Below the pieces are notes generated by a model. It worked only from the letters and a program-made list of their open reading frames with translations. It was not told the DNA's origin and made no database searches. The position numbers and the translations under genes are program-made. From Paludibacteraceae bacterium (GTDB lineage Bacteria > Bacteroidota > Bacteroidia > Bacteroidales > Paludibacteraceae), in the NCBI GenBank assembly GCA_905235505.1, contig CAJOMJ010000031.1, forward strand, positions 1 through 64,000: DNA of 64,000 nucleotides, in the 5' to 3' direction. Shown here piece by piece: positions 55,356 through 62,991 of this stretch; position 1 is the stretch's first letter; the number at the start of each line of letters is the position of its first letter.

Positions 55356-57634
55356 AACTCATCTATTATTATTCCAAAGACTGAAGCAGGCACATTCCTC
55401 GATGGATGGACTAATTCAATAACTAAATCTGATACTTCCTCTGCAAATAATACTATATTATTGTACGCAAGATGATTATCTGTCTTGTGATATAAAATCT
55501 TGTTTGAAGAGTCCTTAATATAATATTCGCGCACGCATAAGGGTGATATACTATCATAGTGCCCCATTTGTATTGGTTCCAATGCTTGATCATAATCACA
55601 ATCAAAGAATATGCGAATGCCTTTTATCTTTGTTGCTTTAGGCATATGTATCCTCAGCCTTGGATTGTTATCTTGCAAATCTGCAACCCAGCAATTAGTA
55701 CCTTTGTACGGACGATAATATGAATTCATCAATTCTTTTGTAGAATATATCAACAATGGAGAGGAAAAACGCAATGCAAAATTGTTATTATTTGGTCTGC
55801 GTTTAGGACACCAAAATTCAAAACTTTCCACTCCTATACCATCCGGAGGTGTTTGTCTCCCATAATTTGATACTGCTGGATTGATATGGTTATAAACAGA
55901 CGTTAATCCCGGCAAATACATGTCCGACAAACCTATTTTTATCTCTGCATTTGCCATAAAACATATAAAGACAAATGAAGATTCTGGTAAGCGTTGCTCG
56001 CACGGGATCTCAACCCACTGCTCACCTTTTTTTACTGATAGTTCATATCTTACCAATACCACTTCTGGAGTATAGTTCCCTGATTTTTTCGAGGCCCTTA
56101 TCTCTATCTGCAAAGTAGTATCACTATGGCTAAGTACCGGGATACTTATTGATGAAAGATATTCTGTGGCAAATAGCAATTGTGCTGCCGAGTAATTTAA
56201 CTGACGCCATTGACCGTTAAAAGGCAGTTCCTTGAGACTGAAAGTTGAACTTGCAGAAATCTGTAGATTGCTCTGAGGCAGTTCTGCATTAGGAATGAAG
56301 TGACCTATTTGAATCAGTTTTTGTTGCAATTCACCTATACGATTGTTGAAATACAAATCCTTTGGCATCTCTGCATATTTCTTGGCTAAACTGGTGGCCA
56401 TACCTGCCACTTGTCCTGACAATGCGGCTGTACAAATCACTCTCGTAGAACCATGGGCTATTTGAGTTACGCTTATTAAACGACCGCCAAGAAATAGATT
56501 GTCAATGTCACGACTAATATAACAACGATATGGTATTTCATATATCCCCTTAGAATGATATTGGTGACAGCCTTCCTCATTACTATAAACAGGATTCACA
56601 GGATGAAGATCGATTGCCCAGCCACCGTATGTAACAGTATCATCAAAATGTGTCTGCGATATAATATCATTCTGAGTTAATGTATAATATCCAATAAAAC
56701 GGCGCGATTCACGCTTCCCGGGTATTGTTCCTACCCATTCCAACGTATATGTACTCATATCCGGATAACGCCCACTGTTCTTAATATAGTTCCATACACC
56801 ATAAACTATCCGCCATAACTCATATTTTATCTGCTCTGTATCATGAATTGTGTCAAGATGACCACCATACTCAAGCCACCATAACTTACAACCATATAGT
56901 TTTGAATTGAAGTATCTTGGATTACTAAGTTTTGTGACTAACGTTTCAATCTGATTTGGTCGAAGCGCAAAATCAGGAACTACGAAATCTACATTGTGCC
57001 CTGTGTCGCGTGTATAAAACAAAATGGAATCGCCTAATAAATTGTTATTTGACAACTTCTCTGGTGCCATTCCTTCCTTCGTTAATATTTTCTCTTCAGG
57101 CCCAATTCTATATGAAGCTCCAGCAAGATAGCCTACTATTCCATCGCCAGAACAATCGGCGAAATAAGTCGCGGAAAGTGAATATGATAATTGATTGAGT
57201 GAATTAAATGCCAATACGCCGTTTATTGTTTTATCGTCTTTCATCACTACATCATACACACACGTATTGAGATATAATGTTATATTTTCTTCTGCAAGTA
57301 CCTTGTCCATCAATACCATATCAAACAAAACAGGATTACCCTCCTTGTTTCGATACTGATTTTCAAGTAAAATCTCATCAATAACACCACCTTCGCGAGA
57401 CCATCGATTATTATTCCCCATGTGAGATGTCGCACCTAATGCCCAAACGCGTATCTCACTGGATGCATTGCCTCCCAAAACAGGGCGATCCTGCACAAGT
57501 GCTACACGTACACCTTCACGTGCGGCAGTAATGGCACAACATGTGCCGGCCATCCCTCCTCCTACTACAATCAAATCATACGTCGCTTCACATGTAGGAA
57601 GTGTACGCTTAATGTGTTCGTCAAATAATATCAT
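55352..57634 (-). CDS. FAD-dependent oxidoreductase of the PUL
   Basis: The start at ATG 57634 overlaps the symporter stop by 4 bp (ATGA); longer upstream starts would run into the symporter gene. The 760-residue protein has a Rossmann FAD site (LIVVGGGMAGTCCAITAARE, residues 21-40), GGNASSEIRVWALG and FADCSGDGIVGYLAGA, typical of the FAD_oxidored family. The last ~260 residues form a beta-rich region. No signal peptide is present, so it should act in the cytoplasm. Next to a symporter it probably oxidises or reduces an imported sugar or sugar acid. The family is common in Bacteroidota polysaccharide loci, but few members have known reactions. Confidence 0.85.
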   Translation of the reverse strand: MILFDEHIKRTLPTCEATYDLIVVGGGMAGTCCAITAAREGVRVALVQDRPVLGGNASSEIRVWALGATSHMGNNNRWSREGGVIDEILLENQYRNKEGNPVLFDMVLMDKVLAEENITLYLNTCVYDVVMKDDKTINGVLAFNSLNQLSYSLSATYFADCSGDGIVGYLAGASYRIGPEEKILTKEGMAPEKLSNNNLLGDSILFYTRDTGHNVDFVVPDFALRPNQIETLVTKLSNPRYFNSKLYGCKLWWLEYGGHLDTIHDTEQIKYELWRIVYGVWNYIKNSGRYPDMSTYTLEWVGTIPGKRESRRFIGYYTLTQNDIISQTHFDDTVTYGGWAIDLHPVNPVYSNEEGCHQYHSKGIYEIPYRCYISRDIDNLFLGGRLISVTQIAHGSTRVICTAALSGQVAGMATSLAKKYAEMPKDLYFNNRIGELQQKLIQIGHFIPNAELPQSNLQISASSTFSLKELPFNGQWRQLNYSAAQLLFATEYLSSISIPVLSHSDTTLQIEIRASKKSGNYTPEVVLVRYELSVKKGEQWVEIPCEQRLPESSFVFICFMANAEIKIGLSDMYLPGLTSVYNHINPAVSNYGRQTPPDGIGVESFEFWCPKRRPNNNNFALRFSSPLLIYSTKELMNSYYRPYKGTNCWVADLQDNNPRLRIHMPKATKIKGIRIFFDCDYDQALEPIQMGHYDSISPLCVREYYIKDSSNKILYHKTDNHLAYNNIVLFAEEVSDLVIELVHPSRNVPASVFGIIIDEL

Positions 57635-59280
57635 TTTCGTGTCAATAATGTTATTGCTATTCCAAGTGCAATCAGTATTATTCCTATACCTGTTACAATC
57701 CAAAAGGTCCATCCGGATGTTAACATCCCTAAAACCATTATCATTAGTCCGGTTAAAGCAATACCGATACCAATAACCTTGAAACTATATCTGTTTGCGA
57801 CAGCTTTCTCCGAATCTTGTTGAGAAAATGCCCTGTCTGCTATCATTTGCTCACTAAAAGCGGCATGCTCGTCTTCCTGCTTACGTATGGCAAAATATAT
57901 TTCACATATAACAAGTAAAGCCACTGGAACGCTAACACCTACAACCATTTCTTGTGTGCGATTCAAGCTAAATCCGAACAAGGGAGTTATGAACTTGAAA
58001 ATTGCGTTGATGATAAGACTTATCAAGGTTGTAGCGAGTACTGTATGTCTATTCTGCCGCCGCGAAAATAGTGTCCATATAACAGGTAAATACAATGGTA
58101 CGCCTGTAAGTGCTGCCACACTTATAACCACATTCACTATCCCACCCATCTTTGGTATTAAAAGAGCAACTATCACAGCCAAGATCCCAAAACCTATGGT
58201 CGATAGACGCGCTGTAAGCATTAGCTTTTTGTTTGATGCATTTGGATTCAAACGTTTGTAAATATCGTTAGTAAATACGCCAGATGAGATGTTTAATGCA
58301 CCATTAAGCGAACTGATTGTAGCGAAGACCATTCCACCTAACATTAATCCTAATATGCCTCGGGGGAGCACTTCCTTACACATAAGTAAATAGGCACCTT
58401 CGTCTGCCAATCCCTCTAAACTACCATTGCAAACTCGATATATCATAGGAGGTAACATCCATAGCAAAGGACAAATAAGATACAAACAACCAAATAGTAA
58501 TCCAACTTTACGAGCATCTGTCTTTGTTGCCACACTCGTATAACGTTGAACATAACCCCAGTTTCCTCCAAGAAAAATGAAATTGTATAAACAAAAGGCT
58601 ATAAGAAAAGCCCATGTGTATTCTGCATTAACAGGCGAGAAAAAATTATCAGGAGCTTGCAGGACAAAAGCGGTTATACCCCCCACCTTATTGAATGATA
58701 AGGGCACGACAATCAATACGGCGGCAGATAGAATAACAAACTGTAATACATCGGTTACAAGTACTGCCCACAAACCACCCATGGCAACATACAGAATACC
58801 TATACCTCCTAAAAGCAAGATTGCAACTTGAAGAGATAACCCGGTAGACACTTCTACTATCTTTGCAACAGGATAAAGGAATGCTCCTGTAGTAAAAAGA
58901 GATACCAGCAAGAAAAGATATGTGTAAATTACTCTGGTGTTACCGCCCAGGCGTTCGTTAATATATTCGGCTACAGTAAGAACTCTGGTACGTTTCCATC
59001 GTGGTGCAATTAATAAAGCCACCCCAAAACCAGCTATACACATTCCCATCTGAATAGATATTGATACGAACCCATGAGAATAAGCAATAGACCCCCATAC
59101 AACGAAAGTTCCTGCTGAGAAAAATCCCATGAACAAAGACAATCCTGCCATCCACCATGGAACAAATCCTCCTGCTGCATAAAAACTTTTCATATCAGTA
59201 CCCTTTCGAGTAAACGATAGTCCTGCAACTACTATCCCGCAGCAAAACATGAGGATGACTATATAATCTAATATTTCCAT
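57631..59280 (-). CDS. Sodium:solute symporter (SSS family)
   Basis: From ATG 59280 (MEILDYIVILMFCCGIVVAG) this is 549 residues with about 13 membrane helices. An SSS signature is seen in RKGTDMKSFYAAGGFVPWWM, SAGTFVVWGSIAY and the long helices around VLVTDVLQFVILSAAVLIVV. A start 17 codons upstream is rejected since it would precede the normal N-terminus and lie on the promoter. It should import the sugar released in the periplasm, driven by Na+. It is the first gene of the PUL operon, directly behind a promoter and opposite the LacI-type regulator, and is translationally coupled to the FAD enzyme. Confidence 0.9.
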   Translation of the reverse strand: MEILDYIVILMFCCGIVVAGLSFTRKGTDMKSFYAAGGFVPWWMAGLSLFMGFFSAGTFVVWGSIAYSHGFVSISIQMGMCIAGFGVALLIAPRWKRTRVLTVAEYINERLGGNTRVIYTYLFLLVSLFTTGAFLYPVAKIVEVSTGLSLQVAILLLGGIGILYVAMGGLWAVLVTDVLQFVILSAAVLIVVPLSFNKVGGITAFVLQAPDNFFSPVNAEYTWAFLIAFCLYNFIFLGGNWGYVQRYTSVATKTDARKVGLLFGCLYLICPLLWMLPPMIYRVCNGSLEGLADEGAYLLMCKEVLPRGILGLMLGGMVFATISSLNGALNISSGVFTNDIYKRLNPNASNKKLMLTARLSTIGFGILAVIVALLIPKMGGIVNVVISVAALTGVPLYLPVIWTLFSRRQNRHTVLATTLISLIINAIFKFITPLFGFSLNRTQEMVVGVSVPVALLVICEIYFAIRKQEDEHAAFSEQMIADRAFSQQDSEKAVANRYSFKVIGIGIALTGLMIMVLGMLTSGWTFWIVTGIGIILIALGIAITLLTRK

Positions 59281-59301
59281 TTTACCTGCTTGAAATTTCT
59301 G

Positions 59302-59331
59302 CAAAATTAAACATTTATTCTCAGAAAACAA
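59302..59331 (-). promoter_or_regulatory. PUL operon promoter
   Basis: Minus-strand TAATTTTG (59309-59302) with TTG (59331-59329) after 19 bp. It lies 22 bp upstream of the symporter ATG. The LacI-type operator is 23 bp further upstream of the -33 element. Confidence 0.7.
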
Positions 59332-59353
59332 TACGTTTTATGGTAAAAAATCA

Positions 59354-59369
59354 TCGTAAACGTTTACGA
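59354..59369. promoter_or_regulatory. LacI-family operator
   Basis: TCGTAAACGTTTACGA is a perfect 16-bp palindrome with the AAACGTTT centre typical of LacI-family operators. It sits between the divergent regulator and PUL promoters, ending 3 bp before the regulator's -33 box. Confidence 0.85.
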
Positions 59370-59371
59370 AA

Positions 59372-59403
59372 TTTGGTGTATTCCAATATATTATGTACTT
59401 TTG
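59372..59403 (+). promoter_or_regulatory. Promoter of the LacI-type regulator
   Basis: TTTG (59372-59375), a 20-bp spacer, TACTTTTG (59396-59403): a complete match to the Bacteroidota consensus. Its closeness to the operator predicts autorepression. Confidence 0.8.
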
Positions 59404-59428
59404 TCCCAACTTAGTAAAACCACTCAAC

Positions 59429-60445
59429 ATGAAACATTCCACAACAATAAAAGATATTGCTAAATACTTGGGTATATCTGTCGCCACTGTGTCTCGGGCA
59501 TTATCAGACCAATGGGATGTTAGCCCACAAACGCGTGCCAAAGTATTAGAAGTCGCTAAATTGCTTAATTATCAGCCTAACCTTTCGGCTCAAAGACTCT
59601 GCCAGCAACAATCGCATCTAATTGGACTCGTTGTTCCGGAACTTGAGAATTCTTTCTTCCCACGTATTATAGTAGGATTACAATCTATTCTTGAAGAAGC
59701 TGGTTATCTGCTCCTTATTACTAATTCCAATGAATCTTCTGCTATTGAAGAGAAGAATATAAAAACTCTCGAGCGTAATCGCGTGGATGGCATAATCTTG
59801 TCTGTCACACAAGAAGGAGCTAATAAGCAAATATACGAAGAAATCATTGCTAATGGCACTCCGCTTGTTTTGTTTAATAGAATCTGTGATATTGACTCAC
59901 CTAAAGTTATTATTGACGATTATCAAATGTCCAGTTTGGCTGTTGAACACCTTATTAAACAAGGATGCAGAAAGATCGCTCATATTGCCGGACCAGAACA
60001 ACTTTCTATTACAAACTCCCGAAAACAAGGTTATATTGACACGCTAACAAAACACAAAATTACTATTCCAAATGATTATATTATTCATGCCGGAATAATG
60101 CAAGAACAAGGATATACTGCTATGCTGCAGTTATTACAAACTAAACCAAGACCTGATGCAGTGTTCTGTGTCAACGACCCTGTTGCTATAGGAGCCATGA
60201 AAGCTATAAAACATTTTGGACTGAAAATACCCAAGGATATTGCCATCGTAGGTTATTCTGAATCCAGATCCGCATGCCTTGTAGAACCTAATCTTACAAG
60301 CGTAGCACAGCCTCTTTTTGAGATAGGTAAGAATGTTGCTGAACTCATGTTAAAAAAAATTGAAGGCAAGATGAAAGAAAATCCCACGATAATCCTTCAT
60401 GCACAGCTAAATATTAGAGAGAGCTCTTTGCGAAAAAAAGTATAA
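59429..60445 (+). CDS. LacI-family transcriptional regulator of the PUL
   Basis: The chosen start, ATG 59429 (MKHSTTIKDIAKYLGISVAT), gives 338 residues; a start 12 codons upstream would overlap the promoter -7 box. The helix-turn-helix is at ~6-27 (IKDIAKYLGISVATVSRAL), the hinge at ~47-58 (LNYQPNLSAQRL), and a periplasmic-binding-protein-like sensor domain follows (LIGLVVPELENSFF ... DAVFCVNDPVAIGAM ... IAIVGYSES). It should bind the palindrome 60 bp upstream and respond to a sugar from the PUL. LacI-type control of a SusCD locus is less common than HTCS or sigma/anti-sigma control. Confidence 0.93.
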   Translation: MKHSTTIKDIAKYLGISVATVSRALSDQWDVSPQTRAKVLEVAKLLNYQPNLSAQRLCQQQSHLIGLVVPELENSFFPRIIVGLQSILEEAGYLLLITNSNESSAIEEKNIKTLERNRVDGIILSVTQEGANKQIYEEIIANGTPLVLFNRICDIDSPKVIIDDYQMSSLAVEHLIKQGCRKIAHIAGPEQLSITNSRKQGYIDTLTKHKITIPNDYIIHAGIMQEQGYTAMLQLLQTKPRPDAVFCVNDPVAIGAMKAIKHFGLKIPKDIAIVGYSESRSACLVEPNLTSVAQPLFEIGKNVAELMLKKIEGKMKENPTIILHAQLNIRESSLRKKV

Positions 60446-60543
60446 CACTTATCGCTTTGTTACTGTCAAAATATATACCCCTCCATATATAAGGCAAAAA
60501 ACAGGGCAAATCTATCACTCGAAAACAAAAAAAATGTGGAATT

Positions 60544-60831
60544 GTGCAATTTTTTTTGAAAGACAATACTTGTTCGGCTAAGCATATAAACAAAGACAAT
60601 AAAATAATCCACAAGCGGATGGGAAACGGAGTAAAAAGACTTAACTTACATGACTTTCCCTTCTCAGAGAATACAGACTATTTCTTTAAGTGCGAAACAG
60701 GCGAATCGGACGAAACAGGTGAATACTTGGTTATTTTTGCTAATGAACCATCCTCAATTACCCTCCCAAATAATTTGTTTGACAAAGCAAGCGGGAAACT
60801 TTTGGTACTTATTAATACTAGTCAATGTTGA
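60544..60831 (+). pseudogene. Small frame, possible C-terminal remnant of a larger protein
   Basis: A 95-codon frame from GTG, or 70 codons from ATG 60619 (MGNGVKRLNLHDFPFSEN). The segment YFFKCETGESDETGEYLVIF, then ANEPSSITLPNNLFDKASGK and LLVLIN, reads like a C-terminal beta-sandwich, faintly like the end of GH13 alpha-amylase-type enzymes. There is no recognisable promoter or full domain, so I treat it as a probable remnant with uncertain status. Confidence 0.35.
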
Positions 60832-60862
60832 TGGTAATGGCAAACGCAAACAACGAATTGCG

Positions 60863-60882
60863 GCAATGATAGACAAAAACAA
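60863..60882 (+). repeat. 20-bp direct repeat, left copy, flanking the ATPase gene
   Basis: GCAATGATAGACAAAAACAA recurs with one mismatch at 62352-62371, just past the stop of the ATPase gene. Confidence 0.75.
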
Positions 60883-61029
60883 CCTTTGAAACCTGTTCCA
60901 TTTATTTCCATCGTCCGGAAATAGTTAATCGGTTGCGACTTCCCTCTTGTTATTTTAATTCATACACCATTATTCCTCTTGATTTTTACATTAATATACT
61001 ATTTATTCGTCTTTATTCTTGCATAACAC

Positions 61030-61060
61030 TTGCATGTTTCATTCTTTTTTTGTAGTTTTG
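61030..61060 (+). promoter_or_regulatory. Promoter of the AAA ATPase gene
   Basis: TTG (61030-61032), 20-bp spacer, TAGTTTTG (61053-61060). Leader about 90 nt. Confidence 0.7.
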
Positions 61061-61070
61061 CGGCGGATTT

Positions 61071-61120
61071 TGACTTTTACAATCGACAAATAGGCAAAGA
61101 TTTGACTTTTGTAGTCGACA
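61071..61120 (+). repeat. 18-bp direct repeats in the ATPase leader
   Basis: TGACTTTTACAATCGACA (61071-61088) and TGACTTTTGTAGTCGACA (61103-61120) match at 15 of 18 positions, with a 32-bp repeat distance, about three helical turns. They lie between promoter and start codon, a plausible repressor site pair. Confidence 0.6.
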
Positions 61121-61156
61121 TTTTCCAATATATATTGACTCTTTAAAACCACAATT

Positions 61157-62344
61157 ATGCAAAGACTAAATGCCATGTACCTGCATCTTTTGGATGAGGT
61201 AACATTAGATTTTACGCGGTATTTGTACTCTCAGATTAATTGGGAGAATCGTCTTATTCTGCTAAAGGGGCCAAAGGGTGTTGGTAAGACCACGATGCTC
61301 ATTCAGCATATCAAGCGTACGTTTGATGATAAATCCAAAGCTTTTTATGCGTCTGTGGACAAGTCGTGGTTCGCGACACACACGATTGTTGATTTGGCGG
61401 AATATTGCGTATCACATGGTGTAACGCATTTGTTTTTGGATGAGGTACACAAATATCGTGGTTGGGACAAAGAAATCAAGGAGATATATGATGCCTACCC
61501 TAAACTGCATGTGGTCATTACCGGTTCATCGATGCTACAACTAAGCGAGACCGAGGCCGACTTATCACGCAGATGCAGAGTTTACACAATGTTGGGGTTA
61601 AGCTTCCGTGAGTTTTTAGAGTTAGAAAAAGTGGCTGTTTTTGATCCTATTACTTTAGAAGATATTCTTCAAAATCATCCATCTATAGCTGCTCACATAA
61701 CCAATCGGTTGCCCATCCTTAAATATTTCGAATCATATCTTGAGCATGGTTACTATCCTTTTTACAAAGAAGAAGGAGATGGTTTTGCTAATCGTTTAGA
61801 GAATGTCGTTGATTCAATTATCCAGGTAGAGATGCCCACACTTGCTAATGTGTCTTACGAATTAGTGTATAAAATCAAAATCCTATTGGGAATTTTAGCA
61901 GAACTCAATCCTTATACACTCAATGTTTCTGACTTGGCGAACAAATTAGGATCATCAAGAGACAGTGTGTACAAGATGCTGGATTTGATGCAGAAAGCAG
62001 GACTCATTAGACGTTTGTATCAAAAGTCCACGGGTATGAAGAAACTGCAAAAGCCGGAGAAGATTTTGTTTGACAACACGAACTTGATGTATGCTTTATC
62101 ACCCAATGCCGATCTGGGCACTCTTCGTGAGACCTTTGTATCAAATATGCTCAGTATGCACAAGTTAGCAATGCCTCAAACCGGCGACCTACAAGTTGAT
62201 AATCACTACCTGTTTGAAGTAGGAGGAAAAAGCAAAAACTTCACACAAATTGCTGATATACCAAATAGTTACATTATCGCAGACGGAATAGATGTTGGTA
62301 TTGGTAACAAAATTCCACTTTGGCTATTCGGAATGATGTATTAG
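61157..62344 (+). CDS. AAA-family ATPase with DUF4143 domain
   Basis: The 395-residue cytoplasmic protein has Walker A GPKGVGKT (38-45), Walker B HLFLDEVHKY (91-100) and a sensor-like VVITGSSMLQL. The C-terminal half is the DUF4143 region ending YLFEVGGKSKNFTQIADIPN and WLFGMMY, with a winged-helix-like middle (VSDLANKLGSSRDSVYKMLD). This ATPase family is abundant in Bacteroidota and often lies among mobile or accessory genes; its function is unknown. It is complete and alone, has its own promoter, and is bracketed by 20-bp direct repeats. Confidence 0.9.
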   Translation: MQRLNAMYLHLLDEVTLDFTRYLYSQINWENRLILLKGPKGVGKTTMLIQHIKRTFDDKSKAFYASVDKSWFATHTIVDLAEYCVSHGVTHLFLDEVHKYRGWDKEIKEIYDAYPKLHVVITGSSMLQLSETEADLSRRCRVYTMLGLSFREFLELEKVAVFDPITLEDILQNHPSIAAHITNRLPILKYFESYLEHGYYPFYKEEGDGFANRLENVVDSIIQVEMPTLANVSYELVYKIKILLGILAELNPYTLNVSDLANKLGSSRDSVYKMLDLMQKAGLIRRLYQKSTGMKKLQKPEKILFDNTNLMYALSPNADLGTLRETFVSNMLSMHKLAMPQTGDLQVDNHYLFEVGGKSKNFTQIADIPNSYIIADGIDVGIGNKIPLWLFGMMY

Positions 62345-62351
62345 TATTATA

Positions 62352-62371
62352 GCAATGATAGACAAAGACAA
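62352..62371 (+). repeat. 20-bp direct repeat, right copy
   Basis: GCAATGATAGACAAAGACAA, 19 of 20 identical to 60863-60882. Confidence 0.75.
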
Positions 62372-62385
62372 ATAGCGGAGGTGAA

Positions 62386-62457
62386 CTATCGTCTCTTATC
62401 CGTTCGGTAAACGAGTCGTACGCGTTTTCTTCCAACATCTTTGATAGTGTTTGCCAT
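62386..62457 (-). pseudogene. hipB-like remnant (first codons only)
   Basis: A 23-codon frame starts ATG GCA AAC ACT ATC AAA (MANTIK), aligning with ANTVK of the HTH remnant at 38100, and then diverges and stops. Its upstream 100 bp is homologous to the 38-kb copy, including the palindrome. No HTH or HipA sequence follows. Confidence 0.55.
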
Positions 62458-62545
62458 TCCCGTTTTCTTTAAACTATATATTATTGTAGATACTCTCATT
62501 CTCCTGCCACAATTATACTTACAAGAGTATATAATTTTATGTATT
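62441..62545 (-). repeat. Direct repeat R: hipB 5' region homologous to 38086-38190
   Basis: It contains the hipB start, leader and operator-like TATACT-TACAAG-AGTATA (62514-62531). The Bacteroides-type promoter present at the left copy is absent here. Confidence 0.65.
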
Positions 62546-62568
62546 GGGGGGCAAACTTGTATGGTCCA

Positions 62569-62733
62569 CTATTTGAAAGTGCCATCAGCGAAAAACTCCG
62601 TTTCGGAGTGGAAACACATAACGTCATCATCGGCAACACGGCGAATCAGTCGGTCTGTATCGGAGTTAAACCCATCGGTGTATCGCTCGCCGCTATCTAC
62701 CGCCTTTGAATATTCTGACGGCCTGCCGGTCAT
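62569..62733 (-). CDS. Small hypothetical protein, 54 aa
   Basis: A 54-codon frame starts MTGRPSEYSKAVDSGERYTD and continues GFNSDTDRLIRRVADDDVMC to FFADGTFK. Its ATG overlaps the stop of the upstream 71-residue gene by 4 bp (ATGA), strong evidence that it is translated by coupling. It is soluble and acidic, with no signal peptide. The amino-acid pattern is much more protein-like than the plus-strand frame covering the same bases. The function is unknown; it resembles small genes carried by phages or conjugative elements. Confidence 0.55.
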   Translation of the reverse strand: MTGRPSEYSKAVDSGERYTDGFNSDTDRLIRRVADDDVMCFHSETEFFADGTFK

Positions 62734-62945
62734 TTTTTCTTTTGCCAGTACATCGGTACAATCAATGTTCCGTCACGTTTTCGCCTTATCGCCTTCAGCC
62801 GGGCACGTTCTTTTCGCGGCAACCGGGGCTTGGGCGCTTCGCTTTCGCCATGAATGGCAATATACATGTACCGCACAACAATAGCAAGCACTGCTATCAC
62901 AAGCGCTTCGATGATTATTAGCAATATGAGGAATACGGTTAACAT
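62730..62945 (-). CDS. Small membrane protein, 71 aa
   Basis: One strongly hydrophobic N-terminal helix (MLTVFLILLIIIEALVIAVL) is followed by a basic tail (KPRLPRKERARLKAIRRKRD) and MYWQKKK. The topology would be a single-pass inner-membrane protein with a cytoplasmic basic tail. It starts 46 bp after the 264-residue gene and overlaps the 54-residue gene, so the three form an operon. I recognise no family. Confidence 0.6.
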   Translation of the reverse strand: MLTVFLILLIIIEALVIAVLAIVVRYMYIAIHGESEAPKPRLPRKERARLKAIRRKRDGTLIVPMYWQKKK

Positions 62946-62991
62946 GGGAATCTTCCATTAAGTTTATAAGTTTACTTATACCGCAGGGGAT

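Noticed and set aside
60544..60831. Antitoxin-type gene upstream of the ATPase
   Set aside because: The 95-codon frame is separated from the ATPase by more than 300 bp with its own promoter, and its sequence looks like a beta-sandwich end, not a DNA-binding antitoxin.
62539..62709. 56-codon plus-strand frame (MYWGANLYGP ...)
   Set aside because: It overlaps the 54-residue minus-strand gene, which is linked to its neighbour by ATGA and reads more like a protein. No plus-strand promoter or partner gene.
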